DNA of 64,000 nucleotides from Parabacteroides bouchesdurhonensis (GTDB lineage Bacteria; Bacteroidota; Bacteroidia; Bacteroidales; Tannerellaceae), in NCBI RefSeq assembly GCF_900186615.1, contig NZ_LT896588.1:928406-992405 (forward strand), written 5' to 3'. This document shows positions 45,363 through 55,721 of this stretch, one piece after another (within the stretch, counting starts at the first letter, position 1; every line of letters begins with the position of its first letter). The position numbers and the translations under genes were made by a program. The notes beneath the pieces are model-generated. The model was not told the DNA's origin, searched no databases, and saw nothing but the letters and a program-made list of their open reading frames with translations.

Positions 45363-46594
45363 TTCGCTTTATTATTCTTCTTGTTGCTTCCCGGAGGGCC
45401 TGGCATAAACGGGCTCTTTTCTGTAGTTTCGGCAACCACAGGAACATTTGCTACAGAAGCGAAGTCTACAACTACATCTTCCCCTTCTTGTACGCCGTCC
45501 GTTATTTCCGTATTATTACCGCTGGCCGAACCAATTGTAACAGCGCGAGGTTCCAGGTTTTGTCCATTCTTCACCCACACCAGACGTTTACCCGCCGAAG
45601 CTTCCATATTCGCATTCGTTACTGTAATGTCCATCGGTGTTAACAGGCTCTCGTCGGGAATAAAACGGAGTGATTTTGTCGGAACGGTCAACACATTCTC
45701 CCGTTCCATCGTATAAATAGTGATATTAGCCGTAAGACGGGGTTTTAACTTCAAATCCGGATTATCGGCAGTGATAACCACTTCGTAAGTTACAACCGTG
45801 GATGTAGACGAAGTTGTACTGCTTCCGCTACTGCTGCTACTGTCTCCCAAACGAACCTGTTTTACATTGCCTTCAAATACATCATTCGGGTAAGCATCCA
45901 CCGTGAAGCTTACACGTTGTCCGTCTTCAACCATACCTATATCGGCTTCATCAACATCGGCAATAACCTGCATTTTAGTCAGGTCTGCCGCGATAGTAAA
46001 CAATGTCGGCGTTTCAAATCCTGCGGCAACAGTTTGCCCCTCTTCAACGGCTCGATTGATAACAACGCCATCTATCGGACTGGTAATAGTTGCATATTCC
46101 AGATTACGGTTTACTTTTACCATAGAAGCCTGGCTCTGCTCATAAGCAGCTTTTGCCTTTTCGTAATTGTAAGTTGCCGTTTCATAGTCGGAATCACTTA
46201 TAAGTTGTTTCTCATAAAGGACTTTACTACGCGAATAATTCTTTTGCTGATATTCAAATTCGCTTTTGCTACTGGCAAGTTGAGCCTGTGCAGAGGCTAG
46301 TTCCGCTTTCAGGTTCACTTTATCCATTTCAGCAATTAATTGCCCGGCTTTTACAACATCGTTGTAGTCTGCATACAGCTTGTCGATAATACCGGACACC
46401 TGTGTACCGACTTCAACTTCGGTAACCGGCTCTACAGTGCCTGTTGCTGTCACTGTATTCGTGATAGAGCCACGGCTCACTTTAGCCGTTTCCAGCTTGA
46501 TACCACCTTTCGACGACTTGCCTGTAAAGAAATAAACGCCTCCTGCTACAAGCAATATAACGGCAATACAGATAATCAGTTTCTTCTTATTCAT
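45359..46594 (-). CDS. MacA-like periplasmic adaptor (HlyD family)
   Basis: The 411-residue protein has an N-terminal membrane anchor (residues 5-23), lipoyl-type halves (GTVEPVTEVEVGTQVSGI and ATITSPIDGVVINRAVEEGQTV), a coiled-coil hairpin (LNLKAELASAQAQLASSKSEF-type region, about residues 100-165) and a beta-barrel. A serine run (SSSSGSSTTSSTSTV, about residue 252) is a flexible insert. It links the MacB-type transporter to the TolC channel encoded upstream. Confidence 0.94.
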   Translation of the reverse strand: MNKKKLIICIAVILLVAGGVYFFTGKSSKGGIKLETAKVSRGSITNTVTATGTVEPVTEVEVGTQVSGIIDKLYADYNDVVKAGQLIAEMDKVNLKAELASAQAQLASSKSEFEYQQKNYSRSKVLYEKQLISDSDYETATYNYEKAKAAYEQSQASMVKVNRNLEYATITSPIDGVVINRAVEEGQTVAAGFETPTLFTIAADLTKMQVIADVDEADIGMVEDGQRVSFTVDAYPNDVFEGNVKQVRLGDSSSSSGSSTTSSTSTVVTYEVVITADNPDLKLKPRLTANITIYTMERENVLTVPTKSLRFIPDESLLTPMDITVTNANMEASAGKRLVWVKNGQNLEPRAVTIGSASGNNTEITDGVQEGEDVVVDFASVANVPVVAETTEKSPFMPGPPGSNKKNNKAK

Positions 46595-46644
46595 ATATAA
46601 TTCGTTTTATTTCCATTTAATAATGACCGCTTCTTTAAAAAGGC

Positions 46645-46666
46645 CCCTGCAGCCTGAACTGCAGGG
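46645..46666 (-). terminator. Hairpin between the TolC and MacA genes
   Basis: CCCTGCAG at 46645-46652 pairs with CTGCAGGG at 46659-46666. On the minus strand it is followed by CCTTTTTAAAG. It looks like an intrinsic terminator or attenuator within the operon, lowering expression of the genes after tolC. Confidence 0.55.
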
Positions 46667-46712
46667 AATCCTTAAAACAAAGAGAGTGGAGTGTATATGA
46701 TAATAAGTGGTT

Positions 46713-48029
46713 TTAATAACTATCATCAACAGGCTTCTTTTGATAAATATTCAACAGCTGAATACTCATCACTGCCATATATTTTGATTGCAGCACTTCT
46801 TGTTGAGCCGTTAGATAGTTGTTCTTCTCCGTCAACAATTCTACTGTATTTTTCATCCCCAAAAAGAATTGTTCTTCTGTTAGCTTATAGCTTTCAGACA
46901 CATATCTAAGGCGTTCCGAAGCAGAAGTATATTGATTCTGCGCCGATGTAGCATCCAGATAAATGCCTTCAACGGTCTTCAACAGTTCTTTTTGCGTATT
47001 AAGCAATTCCAATTGACTGCTGGTAATGGCAAGCTTTGCTTTATTATACGCTGTTTTATTCTCACGGTTGCTGAAAATAGGAATGCTTAAGGTCAGTCCT
47101 ACACTTTCATTGAATTTATTCCAGATTTGACTGCCGAAAGCATAATCTGTTCCGGATAAGTGCCCGGTTCCAATGCCGGCATTCATCGAAAGAGAAGGAA
47201 GATAACCGGCACGGGCTTTCTTCTTTTCCAGCTCGGCTATATCAATGGCGAACTGACTGCTCTTTATTTCCGGCATTACTGCCAAAGAGGTGTTATATAT
47301 GGTTTGCTTCTCCGGTAATGGAAACATGACCTCTTTGTCCGTTATTTCGGGAGCAGCCAACTCAATATCTGCATTAATATCTAATTCCAGTAATTGTTTC
47401 AATTGCAACTTATAATTATCCAGATTGGTCTGCGCTACTACCAATTGGTACTTATCCGTACTATATTGGCTCTCCAACTGGGCAAAGTCCACACGTGATA
47501 TAGAGCCGGCTTTCAATAACTCTTCCGCACGGTCACGTTGGGCTTTGGAAACTTCCACCGTGTTCTCGTTGATGCGTATAGCCTCCATTGCATAAAGCAC
47601 TTGCATATAAGTTTGCACAAGCGAGATTTGAATGTCGTCTTCACTCTGTTCAATAGTAAGTTCATCTACTTCATTCTGTATCTTCTGTTGCTTAACCGCA
47701 TTCGTGCGGCGTCCACCGTCAAACAATGTCCAGTTTGCATTAACACTATAGTTTCCGGTATAACTATTATTGCTTACAGCATCCGACGAAGGGTAATTAA
47801 CGTATCCTTGAGTAACAGAAGCAGAGAGAGAAGGAAACATTTGCGCTTTCGCCTGTTTTGTGTCTTCTATTCCGGAAAGATGGGATACTTTACTCTTTTT
47901 CACCTGAATATTATGTTCAAGGGCGTAATTCAGGCAATCGCGGAGTGTCCATTTTCCGGATAAGTCTTGCGCATTCATTCCGGCAGAAAGAAGCAACAGA
48001 GACATGAATATGATTGTGAATGATTTCAT
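46713..48029 (-). CDS. TolC-family outer-membrane efflux protein
   Basis: The 438-residue protein has a signal peptide (cleavage near NAQD), then the two repeated OEP domains with long helices (LRDCLNYALEHNIQVKKSKV, YMQVLYAMEAIRINENTVEV and a second set near LGMKNTVELLTEKNNYLTAQ). It makes the outer-membrane exit duct for the MacAB-type pump encoded downstream. It lies first in the operon, 118 bases before the MacA-like gene. Confidence 0.95.
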   Translation of the reverse strand: MKSFTIIFMSLLLLSAGMNAQDLSGKWTLRDCLNYALEHNIQVKKSKVSHLSGIEDTKQAKAQMFPSLSASVTQGYVNYPSSDAVSNNSYTGNYSVNANWTLFDGGRRTNAVKQQKIQNEVDELTIEQSEDDIQISLVQTYMQVLYAMEAIRINENTVEVSKAQRDRAEELLKAGSISRVDFAQLESQYSTDKYQLVVAQTNLDNYKLQLKQLLELDINADIELAAPEITDKEVMFPLPEKQTIYNTSLAVMPEIKSSQFAIDIAELEKKKARAGYLPSLSMNAGIGTGHLSGTDYAFGSQIWNKFNESVGLTLSIPIFSNRENKTAYNKAKLAITSSQLELLNTQKELLKTVEGIYLDATSAQNQYTSASERLRYVSESYKLTEEQFFLGMKNTVELLTEKNNYLTAQQEVLQSKYMAVMSIQLLNIYQKKPVDDSY

Positions 48030-48036
48030 ACGCTTC

Positions 48037-48088
48037 GTTTTGCAATTTTGTACACTGCAAAACTACATTCACCTATTTTCTCTTGAAA
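48037..48088 (-). promoter_or_regulatory. Promoter and dyad upstream of the TolC-family gene
   Basis: A perfect -7 box complement, CAAAACTA (48058-48065), has TTTC (complement GAAA, 48085-48088) 19 bases upstream as a near -33 box. An 8-bp dyad, GTTTTGCA at 48037-48044 with TGCAAAAC at 48056-48063, overlaps the -7 box and start site, so it could be an operator for the efflux operon. Confidence 0.5.
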
Positions 48089-48143
48089 ATGGAATAGAAG
48101 AAAGGGTAACTTTCACCGATTAAGAGGCGCTTTCTGTCGATAT

Positions 48144-48695
48144 CTACCAATAAAGCACAATTCCGGCAACACCGGCAAGCAGAATCATAAGGATCGGATT
48201 TACTTTAAATTTCCAGGTAAGCAGAAAAGCTGCGCCAAAAATAAGGAAGCTCTTATAATCAATGAAGTTTTCATGGTTCATTAACAATAAGGCGGCAGCG
48301 GCAATCAAGCCGACAGTAGCCGGACGCAATCCCAGAAAGGCGGCAGATACATATTTATTGTTTCTGAACTTGGCGAAAAAGTAAGATATTATTAATACCA
48401 GAATAAATGACGGCAAACAGACGGCGAATGTCGTCAGACAAGATCCCAATATACTCATGGCCGGCGAATATCCTGCATTATGAATAGCCGTATATCCGAT
48501 ATATGTAGCGCTGTTAATGCCGATAGGGCCGGGAGTCATCTGTGAAATGGCAACAATGTCAGTAAATTCCTGGGATGAAATCCAGCCATATCTGTCTACT
48601 ACATCCGACTGGATCAGCGAAAGCATTGCATATCCTCCACCAAAACCGAATATACCGATTTTCAAGTACACATAGAATAACTGTAGCCAAATCAT
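48144..48695 (-). CDS. Chromate transporter half-gene (ChrA, second)
   Basis: The 183-residue protein has the ChrA motifs FGGGYAMLSLIQSDVVDRYGW and AISQMTPGPIGINSATYIGY, and six helices. In Bacteroidota ChrA is often split into two adjacent genes that form a pair, as here, with the first half one base upstream. Family members carry chromate or sulfate; no transport test is implied by the sequence. Confidence 0.9.
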   Translation of the reverse strand: MIWLQLFYVYLKIGIFGFGGGYAMLSLIQSDVVDRYGWISSQEFTDIVAISQMTPGPIGINSATYIGYTAIHNAGYSPAMSILGSCLTTFAVCLPSFILVLIISYFFAKFRNNKYVSAAFLGLRPATVGLIAAAALLLMNHENFIDYKSFLIFGAAFLLTWKFKVNPILMILLAGVAGIVLYW

Positions 48696-48696
48696 A

Positions 48697-49227
48697 TCAA
48701 CCCTTTTTAATCTTTAATCCGTAATACAGACCACCGATAATAGCAGCCAGAATAATCCATACAGGTGAAACGCCTGCAAGCCAAATCAGTAAAGCTGCTC
48801 CAATAGGAATAATAAGCTGCACATAGCTCAGTTTTATGGAACGGGCTGTTGTAAGACAAGGAACAGCGATTAAAGCTACTACTGCCGGACGCAACCCCTT
48901 AAAAGCCTTCTCTACCCAGATATTGTCTTTCACTCCCGTAAAAAACAAAGCAATAAGCAACATAATAAAAAAAGAAGGAAGAATGGACCCTAAAGCACAG
49001 ACAATGCTGCCTCCGGTTTTCTTAAGTTTATATCCGACAAAGATGGAAATATTTACGGCAAATATGCCGGGAAGAGATTGAGCCACAGAAAAAATATCTA
49101 TAAAATCTTCTTTTGACAGCCAACCTTTGTCCACAACCTCACGCTGGATCAGCGGCAGCATGGCATAACCACCGCCTATCGTGAATGATCCGATCTTTAC
49201 GAATGTAATAAAAAGAGTCCAATACAT
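48697..49227 (-). CDS. Chromate transporter half-gene (ChrA, first)
   Basis: The 176-residue protein has FTIGGGYAMLPLIQREVVDKGWL and SVAQSLPGIFAVNISIFVGY, which match the N-terminal half motif of ChrA, and about five or six helices. It lies six bases after the C-terminal protease gene and one base before its partner. The two halves probably form a heterodimer. The link to protease and CoaD is a long co-directional run, not a clear shared pathway. Confidence 0.9.
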   Translation of the reverse strand: MYWTLFITFVKIGSFTIGGGYAMLPLIQREVVDKGWLSKEDFIDIFSVAQSLPGIFAVNISIFVGYKLKKTGGSIVCALGSILPSFFIMLLIALFFTGVKDNIWVEKAFKGLRPAVVALIAVPCLTTARSIKLSYVQLIIPIGAALLIWLAGVSPVWIILAAIIGGLYYGLKIKKG

Positions 49228-49233
49228 TGTTGC

Positions 49234-50823
49234 CTATTTAGTCAGTGTTTTATTATACACATCCGGATCATTAATGATACGAAGCGCCTCCTGATAACTG
49301 TTATTATCATCATTTATAATCTGGAAATATTGTGACATATCATATAAGTCTCTTGCGATAAGCGCTTTTATCTGGAGCATAATCAAGGGCTTTGAGCGAT
49401 TATACTGTTCCTCATTAAACTCTATATTCTCTTCTTTCGCCATATTTAAAAGCTCTTGCATGATTTCTTCCGTAATATCAAAATCTTGTTTGTACTGTTG
49501 GAACTTATGATAGCGTTTATTTAACTCCGACCTGTTCTGATCCAGATAATTCATAGCAACACGATTCACCAGGCCGGAAGCAACAAGTTTCCGATGGTAA
49601 TCGGTGTAGCGTGTCGTATCCACCGGAATAAACAAATCCGGCATGATGCCTCCACCTCCATATACAATTCGCTTATTAAGCAAAGTATTATATTTCATTG
49701 AATCCGGGAAATGAATACTGTCCGCGCTCATCAATTCCCCACGGTTATAACGATCTATCAGATCATGGTGATATTGTTCCAGTTTTCCGTTCTCGTATGG
49801 CTTCTGGATACAACGTCCTGTCGGTGTATAATAGCGGGCAACGGTTAAACGAATCATAGAGCCATCAGGTAGCGGAATAGGTTTTTGCACCAGACCTTTG
49901 CCAAAGGTACGGCGTCCAACGATAACACCTCTGTCCCAATCCTGAATAGCACCGGATACAATTTCACTGGCAGAAGCAGAAGCCTCATCTACCAGCACAA
50001 CCAGACGTCCTTCTTCAAAGCCGCCACGAGCAGAGGCTTTCGCTTCTTCACGAGCCTGTTTGTTTCCTTCGGTATAAACAATCAGCTTGTTATTGCCAAG
50101 GAACTCATCAGCCAATTCAATTGCGATATTCAGATATCCTCCGCCATTACCTTGCAAGTCCAATATAAGATTCTTCATACCTTGTTTCTTGAGCTTAGCC
50201 AGAGCATCGCGAAACTCATCTGCCGATGAAGCGGCGAAACGGTTCAATTTTATATAACCGGTATTCTTATCTGCCATGTATGCAGCATCCAGACTATATA
50301 CGGGGATTTTTCCACGTGTAATTTTAAACTCAATCAATTCCGGATTTTTATCACGAAGAACCTTCACCCGCACGTCAGTACCTTTCGGTCCGCGAAGACG
50401 CTTCATAATATCAGTCGTCTTCATCTTTACCCCTGCAATCAAGGTATCATCCACCATAATAATACGGTCGCCCGCCATCAATCCAACTTTCTCAGAAGGG
50501 CCGCCGGGAATTACCTGAATGACATACAATGTATCTGTCAGCATATTAAACTGGATGCCTACACCATCGAAATTGCCTTGTAACGGTTCATTCATCTCTT
50601 TGGTTTCTTCGGGATCCATATAGTTGGAATGAGGGTCAAGCTTATTCAACATGCCTACAATAGCATCTTCCACCAATTTACTATCATTTACCGGATCTAC
50701 ATACAAATTAGAGATAGCGTATAATGCAATTGATAATTTCCGGGCCTCCTGATTTGCATTTTGAGCTCCGGCAGAAGTAAAAACAACAGCTGCTATGAGC
50801 AGAGAGAATATAAATTGCTTCAT
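49234..50823 (-). CDS. C-terminal processing protease (S41 family)
   Basis: From ATG 50823 the protein has 529 residues and a normal signal peptide (MKQFIFSLLIAAVVFTSAGAQ-like start). An ATG eight codons earlier overlaps the coaD stop (TAATG) and is the alternative. The PDZ domain (FNMLTDTLYVIQVIPGGPSE, GLMAGDRIIMVDDT) precedes the S41 domain with DLQGNGGGYLNIAIELA, catalytic Ser in DEASASASEIVSGA and Lys in FGKGLVQ. It degrades or trims exported proteins from the C-terminus. Confidence 0.95.
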   Translation of the reverse strand: MKQFIFSLLIAAVVFTSAGAQNANQEARKLSIALYAISNLYVDPVNDSKLVEDAIVGMLNKLDPHSNYMDPEETKEMNEPLQGNFDGVGIQFNMLTDTLYVIQVIPGGPSEKVGLMAGDRIIMVDDTLIAGVKMKTTDIMKRLRGPKGTDVRVKVLRDKNPELIEFKITRGKIPVYSLDAAYMADKNTGYIKLNRFAASSADEFRDALAKLKKQGMKNLILDLQGNGGGYLNIAIELADEFLGNNKLIVYTEGNKQAREEAKASARGGFEEGRLVVLVDEASASASEIVSGAIQDWDRGVIVGRRTFGKGLVQKPIPLPDGSMIRLTVARYYTPTGRCIQKPYENGKLEQYHHDLIDRYNRGELMSADSIHFPDSMKYNTLLNKRIVYGGGGIMPDLFIPVDTTRYTDYHRKLVASGLVNRVAMNYLDQNRSELNKRYHKFQQYKQDFDITEEIMQELLNMAKEENIEFNEEQYNRSKPLIMLQIKALIARDLYDMSQYFQIINDDNNSYQEALRIINDPDVYNKTLTK

Positions 50824-50846
50824 TTGTTTAATAATTTCCTGATTCA

Positions 50847-51320
50847 TTAATATAATTCTGTTTCTTTAGGGACAAATTGAGAGATATCTTTGCCATATCG
50901 CAATAGTTCACGTACAATACTAGAACTAATATGCGTATGTTCCGGTTCTGTAAAAAGAATAAAAGTTTCAATGCCTGTAAGTTTACGATTCACATCGGCA
51001 ATTGTCTTTTCATATTCAAAATCGTTCACCGTACGGATACCACGTAATATGAATTGCGCACCTACTTCGCTAGCAAAGTCCACTGTCAACGAATTATATG
51101 ACATTACAGTTACCCGGGATTCATTCTTATATAAATTACGAATCGCTTCCAACCTTTTCTCAAGAGAAAAATAGGTCAACTTCTTATCATTTATGCCAAC
51201 AGATATGATTATTTCATCTACCAACGATAATCCCCGTGCCACTAAAGACTGATGTCCTATGGTGAAAGGATCAAATGTTCCGGGGAATAGCGCAATGCGC
51301 TTATTTTCAGCTGATGACAT
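50847..51320 (-). CDS. coaD: Phosphopantetheine adenylyltransferase
   Basis: The 157-residue enzyme makes dephospho-CoA from phosphopantetheine and ATP. The nucleotidyltransferase motif is TIGH (residues 20-23, in [13 protein letters not shown]), and [12 protein letters not shown] and [13 protein letters not shown] are conserved. Its first bases overlap parE by 14 bases; its stop overlaps a possible start of the protease gene. Confidence 0.97.
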   Translation of the reverse strand: MSSAENKRIALFPGTFDPFTIGHQSLVARGLSLVDEIIISVGINDKKLTYFSLEKRLEAIRNLYKNESRVTVMSYNSLTVDFASEVGAQFILRGIRTVNDFEYEKTIADVNRKLTGIETFILFTEPEHTHISSSIVRELLRYGKDISQFVPKETELY

Positions 51321-53172
51321 CTTCTTCTACAACTAGATTATCTATAATGAAATTCTGCCGTTCCATTGTATTCTTTCCCATATAGAACTCAAGCATTTCT
51401 TTTACCGCATCTTCCTTCTTCATGGTAACCGGGTCTAAACGTATGTCTTTCCCGATAAAATGCCTGAACTCATCAGGAGATATCTCTCCCAGACCTTTGA
51501 ATCGGGTAATTTCGGGATTTTTGCCTGCATTTCTAATTGCAGCCAAACGTTCTTCTTCCGTATAGCAATACCAAGTCTTCTGCTTATTCCGCACACGGAA
51601 AAGCGGAGTCTGCAAAATATACACATGATTCCGCTTTATCAGGTCAGGGAAGAATTGCAAAAAGAATGTAATTAAAAGCAGGCGGATGTGCATGCCGTCC
51701 ACATCAGCATCGGTAGCAATAATCACTTTATTATAGCGCAAACCTTCCAAGCCGTCTTCTATATTTAAAGCGGCCTGTAACAGATTGAACTCTTCGTTTT
51801 CATAAACAATCTTTTTGGTAAGCCCGTAACTATTCAAAGGTTTTCCACGAAGGCTGAACACCGCCTGGAAATTCGGGTCACGGCTTTTGGTAATAGAACC
51901 GCTTGCCGAATCGCCCTCCGTAATGAAAATACAGCTATCCTCCGTGCGGTCGCCTTTAGGGTCATTAAGATGAATACGGCAATCCCGGAGTTTCCTATTA
52001 TGCAAATTCGCCTTCTTAGCACGTTCACGAGCCAATTTGGTGACACCGGCAATCGCTTTGCGCTCTTTCTCCGCTTCTAGAATCTTATGCAACAAAGCAT
52101 CCGAAGTTTCGGCATTCTTATGCAGATAATTATCCAGCTCTTTCTTTATAAAATCTCCAATAAACTTAGCAACAGTAGGGCCTTCCGGTCCCATATCCTT
52201 AGAGCCTAATTTGGTCTTTGTCTGACTTTCAAACACAGGCTCTTCCACTTTGATACTGATAGCGGCAACGATGCCCGCACGAATATCGGAGTATTCAAAA
52301 TTCTTATTATAATATTCTTTAATAACGCGTCCTACAGCTTCGCGGAACGCGGAAAGATGTGTACCTCCCTGTGTTGTGTGCTGCCCGTTCACAAAAGAAT
52401 AATATTCTTCACCGTACTGGTTACTATGGGTAATAACCAATTCTATATCCTCACCGGTCAAATGGATAATAGGATACAAAGGCTCGGTTGTCATATTTTC
52501 GTTCAGCAAATCAACTAAACCGTTACGGGAATAAAATTTCTTACCATTATAAATAATAGTAAGGCCTGAGTTCAGGAAGACATAATTCTTAATCAGGCTT
52601 TCTATGAACTCATCTTTATACTGATAGTCCGTAAAAATCTTCCTGTCCGGAATAAAATAGACAGACGTGCCGTTCGGTTCATCGGTAGGTTGTATTCCTG
52701 ATTCTTCGGTAATGATCGCCTTGCTATATTCCACGCGCTTGCATTCACCGTCACGATAGCTTGTAATTAAAAAATAACTGCTTAAAGCATTCACCGCTTT
52801 TATGCCGACCCCGTTTAATCCTACAGACTTTTTAAATGCCTTGCTGTCATATTTAGCTCCTGTATTCATTTTGCTGGATACATCAACCACCTTTCCTAGA
52901 GGAACTCCGCGTCCATAATCACGAACAGCCACAGAGCCTTCTTCTACAGTAACCTCTATCGTTTTACCATATCCCATCATATATTCATCGATAGAGTTAT
53001 CCAGCACCTCCTTCAACAACACATAAATACCATCATCCGCATAACTTCCGTCTCCCAGTTTTCCGATATACATACCCGGGCGACGACGGATATGCTCCAT
53101 CCAATCCAGGGTTTTAATATCGTCATCGTTATACTCCGTAGGTTGTTGTATTGTCGAATTCAGCTCATTCAT
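51307..53172 (-). CDS. parE: DNA topoisomerase IV subunit B
   Basis: The 621-residue type II topoisomerase subunit supplies ATPase activity for decatenation. The GHKL domain shows [19 protein letters not shown] and [11 protein letters not shown], and the Toprim domain [10 protein letters not shown] and [12 protein letters not shown]. Length and motifs fit ParE of Bacteroidota rather than the longer GyrB. The usual parC partner is not next to it here. It overlaps coaD by 14 bases and lies five bases after the GNAT-like gene. Confidence 0.9.
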   Translation of the reverse strand: MNELNSTIQQPTEYNDDDIKTLDWMEHIRRRPGMYIGKLGDGSYADDGIYVLLKEVLDNSIDEYMMGYGKTIEVTVEEGSVAVRDYGRGVPLGKVVDVSSKMNTGAKYDSKAFKKSVGLNGVGIKAVNALSSYFLITSYRDGECKRVEYSKAIITEESGIQPTDEPNGTSVYFIPDRKIFTDYQYKDEFIESLIKNYVFLNSGLTIIYNGKKFYSRNGLVDLLNENMTTEPLYPIIHLTGEDIELVITHSNQYGEEYYSFVNGQHTTQGGTHLSAFREAVGRVIKEYYNKNFEYSDIRAGIVAAISIKVEEPVFESQTKTKLGSKDMGPEGPTVAKFIGDFIKKELDNYLHKNAETSDALLHKILEAEKERKAIAGVTKLARERAKKANLHNRKLRDCRIHLNDPKGDRTEDSCIFITEGDSASGSITKSRDPNFQAVFSLRGKPLNSYGLTKKIVYENEEFNLLQAALNIEDGLEGLRYNKVIIATDADVDGMHIRLLLITFFLQFFPDLIKRNHVYILQTPLFRVRNKQKTWYCYTEEERLAAIRNAGKNPEITRFKGLGEISPDEFRHFIGKDIRLDPVTMKKEDAVKEMLEFYMGKNTMERQNFIIDNLVVEEDVIS

Positions 53173-53177
53173 AATTA

Positions 53178-54305
53178 TTATAAGTTTTTAATATACGCTC
53201 TTCTCGATTTATGATGTTCCCTTTTAAAATAATCCCATTGGGCTTGTACGGCATTGTTTGTTTCCAATTCAGGATTACTTTCCGCATAAACAGCGCCCAC
53301 TTTCTTATATACGGGTATCAAGTCATTAAACAATAACGCATTCACACCTTTGCTTTGATATTCAGGAAGTACGCCGGTCAGATACAAGTCTATTACCTTT
53401 GGTTTACTCTTTAATGCCCTTAACAAATAAATCCATCCAAACGGGAACATATGCCCTCTTGCCTTTTGTAATGCTTTCGACAGGTTCGGCAACGAAATTC
53501 CAAAGCCCACTACCGAGTCATCTTCTTCCTTCACGATAAGAGTGACCAGATCGAAACGGAGCATCGGGATATACATTTTGATATAATAATCTATTTGTTT
53601 CTCTGTAAGCGGCGCGAAACCATATAAAGGAGCAAATGCCGCATTTAACGTATGGAACACCGGACGAGCATAAGGCATGATTTCTTTCGCATTCTTAAAC
53701 TTCATCACCTTTAGCCCATACTTCTTCTTTACAATCTCTCCGATACGCAGATGTTTCTCCGGCACACCCTCGGGGATATAAATCTTAAACTCATGCCAAT
53801 CCTGGTCTTTCCTGAATCCGATACGTTCTATTTGTTTCGGGTAATAAGGATAATTATAAATGGTTGCCATTGTTCCGACCTGATCGAAACCTTCTATCAA
53901 CATCCCTTCATGATCCATGTCTGTAAATCCCATTGGTCCGTGAAGTTCATTCATTCCTTGCTCCCGTGCCCATTTTTCTACCGCACCAAACAAGGCATCC
54001 ACCACTTCGTCATCATCAATAAAATCTACAAATCCGAAACGAGCTCGTTTTTGTCCCCAAGTTTCATTACTTGGCCTATTTATCATTCCGGCAATACGTC
54101 CTACAATTTTACCCCCTTTGTAAGCTAAAAAATAGATCGCATCACAAACCTCAAAAGCCGGATTCTTCTTTTTGTCCAACGTAACCATCTCTTCTTCTAT
54201 CAAGCCTGGTACGTGATAAGGATTGTTTTTATATAAATCTATATTGAACTTAACAAACTTCTTAAGTTCGCTCTTTTTAGTTACTTCTTTTATTATTATG
54301 TCCAT
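53178..54305 (-). CDS. GNAT-like N-acetyltransferase family protein
   Basis: The 375-residue cytosolic protein contains acetyltransferase-like segments ([20 protein letters not shown] near residue 75, [20 protein letters not shown] near 315). The latter matches the GNAT acetyl-CoA loop only loosely. The middle [20 protein letters not shown] is highly conserved in Bacteroidota proteins of this type. Substrate unknown. It is the first gene of a six-gene minus-strand run ending at the ChrA pair. Confidence 0.75.
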   Translation of the reverse strand: MDIIIKEVTKKSELKKFVKFNIDLYKNNPYHVPGLIEEEMVTLDKKKNPAFEVCDAIYFLAYKGGKIVGRIAGMINRPSNETWGQKRARFGFVDFIDDDEVVDALFGAVEKWAREQGMNELHGPMGFTDMDHEGMLIEGFDQVGTMATIYNYPYYPKQIERIGFRKDQDWHEFKIYIPEGVPEKHLRIGEIVKKKYGLKVMKFKNAKEIMPYARPVFHTLNAAFAPLYGFAPLTEKQIDYYIKMYIPMLRFDLVTLIVKEEDDSVVGFGISLPNLSKALQKARGHMFPFGWIYLLRALKSKPKVIDLYLTGVLPEYQSKGVNALLFNDLIPVYKKVGAVYAESNPELETNNAVQAQWDYFKREHHKSRRAYIKNL

Positions 54306-54399
54306 CCATATTCTAATTTGAACGGCAAATTTACATAAATAAATTGATTGTGTAAATAAATAATGCCCGTTCGATGTTAAACAAAACTATAAGTTTTAG

Positions 54400-54407
54400 T
54401 ATGTTTG
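54400..54407 (+). promoter_or_regulatory. Candidate -7 box for the SMP-30 gene
   Basis: TATGTTTG matches TAnnTTTG and lies 53 bases before the ATG at 54461. No good TTTG lies at the expected -33 distance. Confidence 0.4.
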
Positions 54408-54460
54408 CAGAACAAAATCAAGGCAGGCAATAGTATCTTATACAAACATTACTTACTTAT

Positions 54461-55411
54461 ATGAGACATCTACTATGTTTTTTATTACTTTCTTTTTTTA
54501 TATTCTCAGGTAGTTCATGTATAGACCATCCTCAAATTTACACAGCCGAGAAAGTTTTTGAAATAGATGCCACCACAAGCGGAAGTTCTATCTGGCATCC
54601 TGACCGTCGCAGCCTTTTCTGGATAGACATGCAGGAAGAAACTCTTTATGAATATCTTCCGGAAACGAAAGATTGCAATACCTGGAAGTTTAACCGGACG
54701 CTTTCAACCATTGTTCCGGAAACAGACACCACGGTAATCGTCGCTTTTCAGAACGAAATTGCCCGTATAAACCTAAATAACCAGAATATCACCACCGTTG
54801 CCTATATTCCGGATAAAAACGGAACTCTGAGCTGTAACAACGGAGAATGTGATCCAGAAGGCCGCCTTTGGGTAAGTACAACAAACCTGAAAGGGACGTC
54901 CAAAGCCAGTTCTCTATATTGTATTTTATCTGACGGGACTGTGACAGCAAAGCTTACCGATGTTTCCATTTCGAATGGTATCGTATGGTCTGCCAACAAA
55001 AAATATATGTATCATAACAACGCTTCAACCGGACGAATTACCCGTTACCGGTACGATGTAAGTAACGGAGATATTCTATATGATGGCACCGCTATTACAA
55101 TCTCTTCCAAATATGGCTCGCCCAACAGCATGACAATAGACAGCAACGATAATTTATGGATTGCTTTGCAAGGCGGTTTCGGAGTATATTGCTATAACCC
55201 ATACACCGGAGAGTTGTTGGCCAAAGTAGAAGTTCCCGCCCCGAATGTAACCTCTTGTGCATTCGGAGGAAAGAACATGAATGAATTATACATTACGACA
55301 GCCCGCAACGGACTATCGGAAGAAGAACTGAAAGAGTATCCTCTAAGCGGCAGTCTTTTTCATTGTATGCCAAACGCAAAAGGGGTTACAACGAATCGTT
55401 TTCATAATTAA
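54461..55411 (+). CDS. SMP-30/gluconolactonase-family lipoprotein
   Basis: The 316-residue protein has a lipobox ending at Cys20 (SGSSC) and a six-bladed propeller of the SMP-30/regucalcin family: SIWHPDRRSLFWIDMQEETL, GECDPEGRLWVSTTN, SIVWSANKKYMYHNN-like, DSNDNLWIALQGGFGVYCYNP. Family members hydrolyse sugar lactones with a bound divalent metal. Here it is anchored to a membrane, so it may act on lactones at the periplasm or surface. It stands alone. Confidence 0.85.
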   Translation: MRHLLCFLLLSFFIFSGSSCIDHPQIYTAEKVFEIDATTSGSSIWHPDRRSLFWIDMQEETLYEYLPETKDCNTWKFNRTLSTIVPETDTTVIVAFQNEIARINLNNQNITTVAYIPDKNGTLSCNNGECDPEGRLWVSTTNLKGTSKASSLYCILSDGTVTAKLTDVSISNGIVWSANKKYMYHNNASTGRITRYRYDVSNGDILYDGTAITISSKYGSPNSMTIDSNDNLWIALQGGFGVYCYNPYTGELLAKVEVPAPNVTSCAFGGKNMNELYITTARNGLSEEELKEYPLSGSLFHCMPNAKGVTTNRFHN

Positions 55412-55473
55412 GAGAATAGGCATTCCACCACTCCGGTTCTTATCAATCTAAAATGTTTCACATTATTTCAAGC

Positions 55474-55590
55474 CGGTGAAACTTTTGTTCCATCGGGATG
55501 AAACACTTGTTCCATCAGCATGAAACATTTGTTCCACCGGCATGAAACACTTGTTCCTCCAGCATGAAACGTTTGTTCCGCCGGCATGAA
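55474..55590. repeat. Tandem array of a 22-bp dyad unit
   Basis: Five full units (starts 55474, 55496, 55518, 55540, 55562) and a partial sixth (55584) follow each other without gaps. The core ATGAAACAnTTGTTCC is itself a dyad: TGAAACA faces TGTTCCA. Only a few positions vary. The array fills most of a 310-base gap (55412-55721) between SMP-30 and RNase R. No gene is evident there. Confidence 0.9.
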
Positions 55591-55721
55591 ACAAAACAGA
55601 GCACAATTTATTATAAATGTAAACAGGATATCAATTATATTTATTTACTTTGTAAAAGAGTTATATTATCTAAGTAACGCGAATGTAAAAAGATACATAT
55701 CTTTTTTTTAATTGTAAATAT

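Noticed and set aside
55474-55590. CRISPR array
   Set aside because: Units follow each other with no spacers and no cas genes are near.
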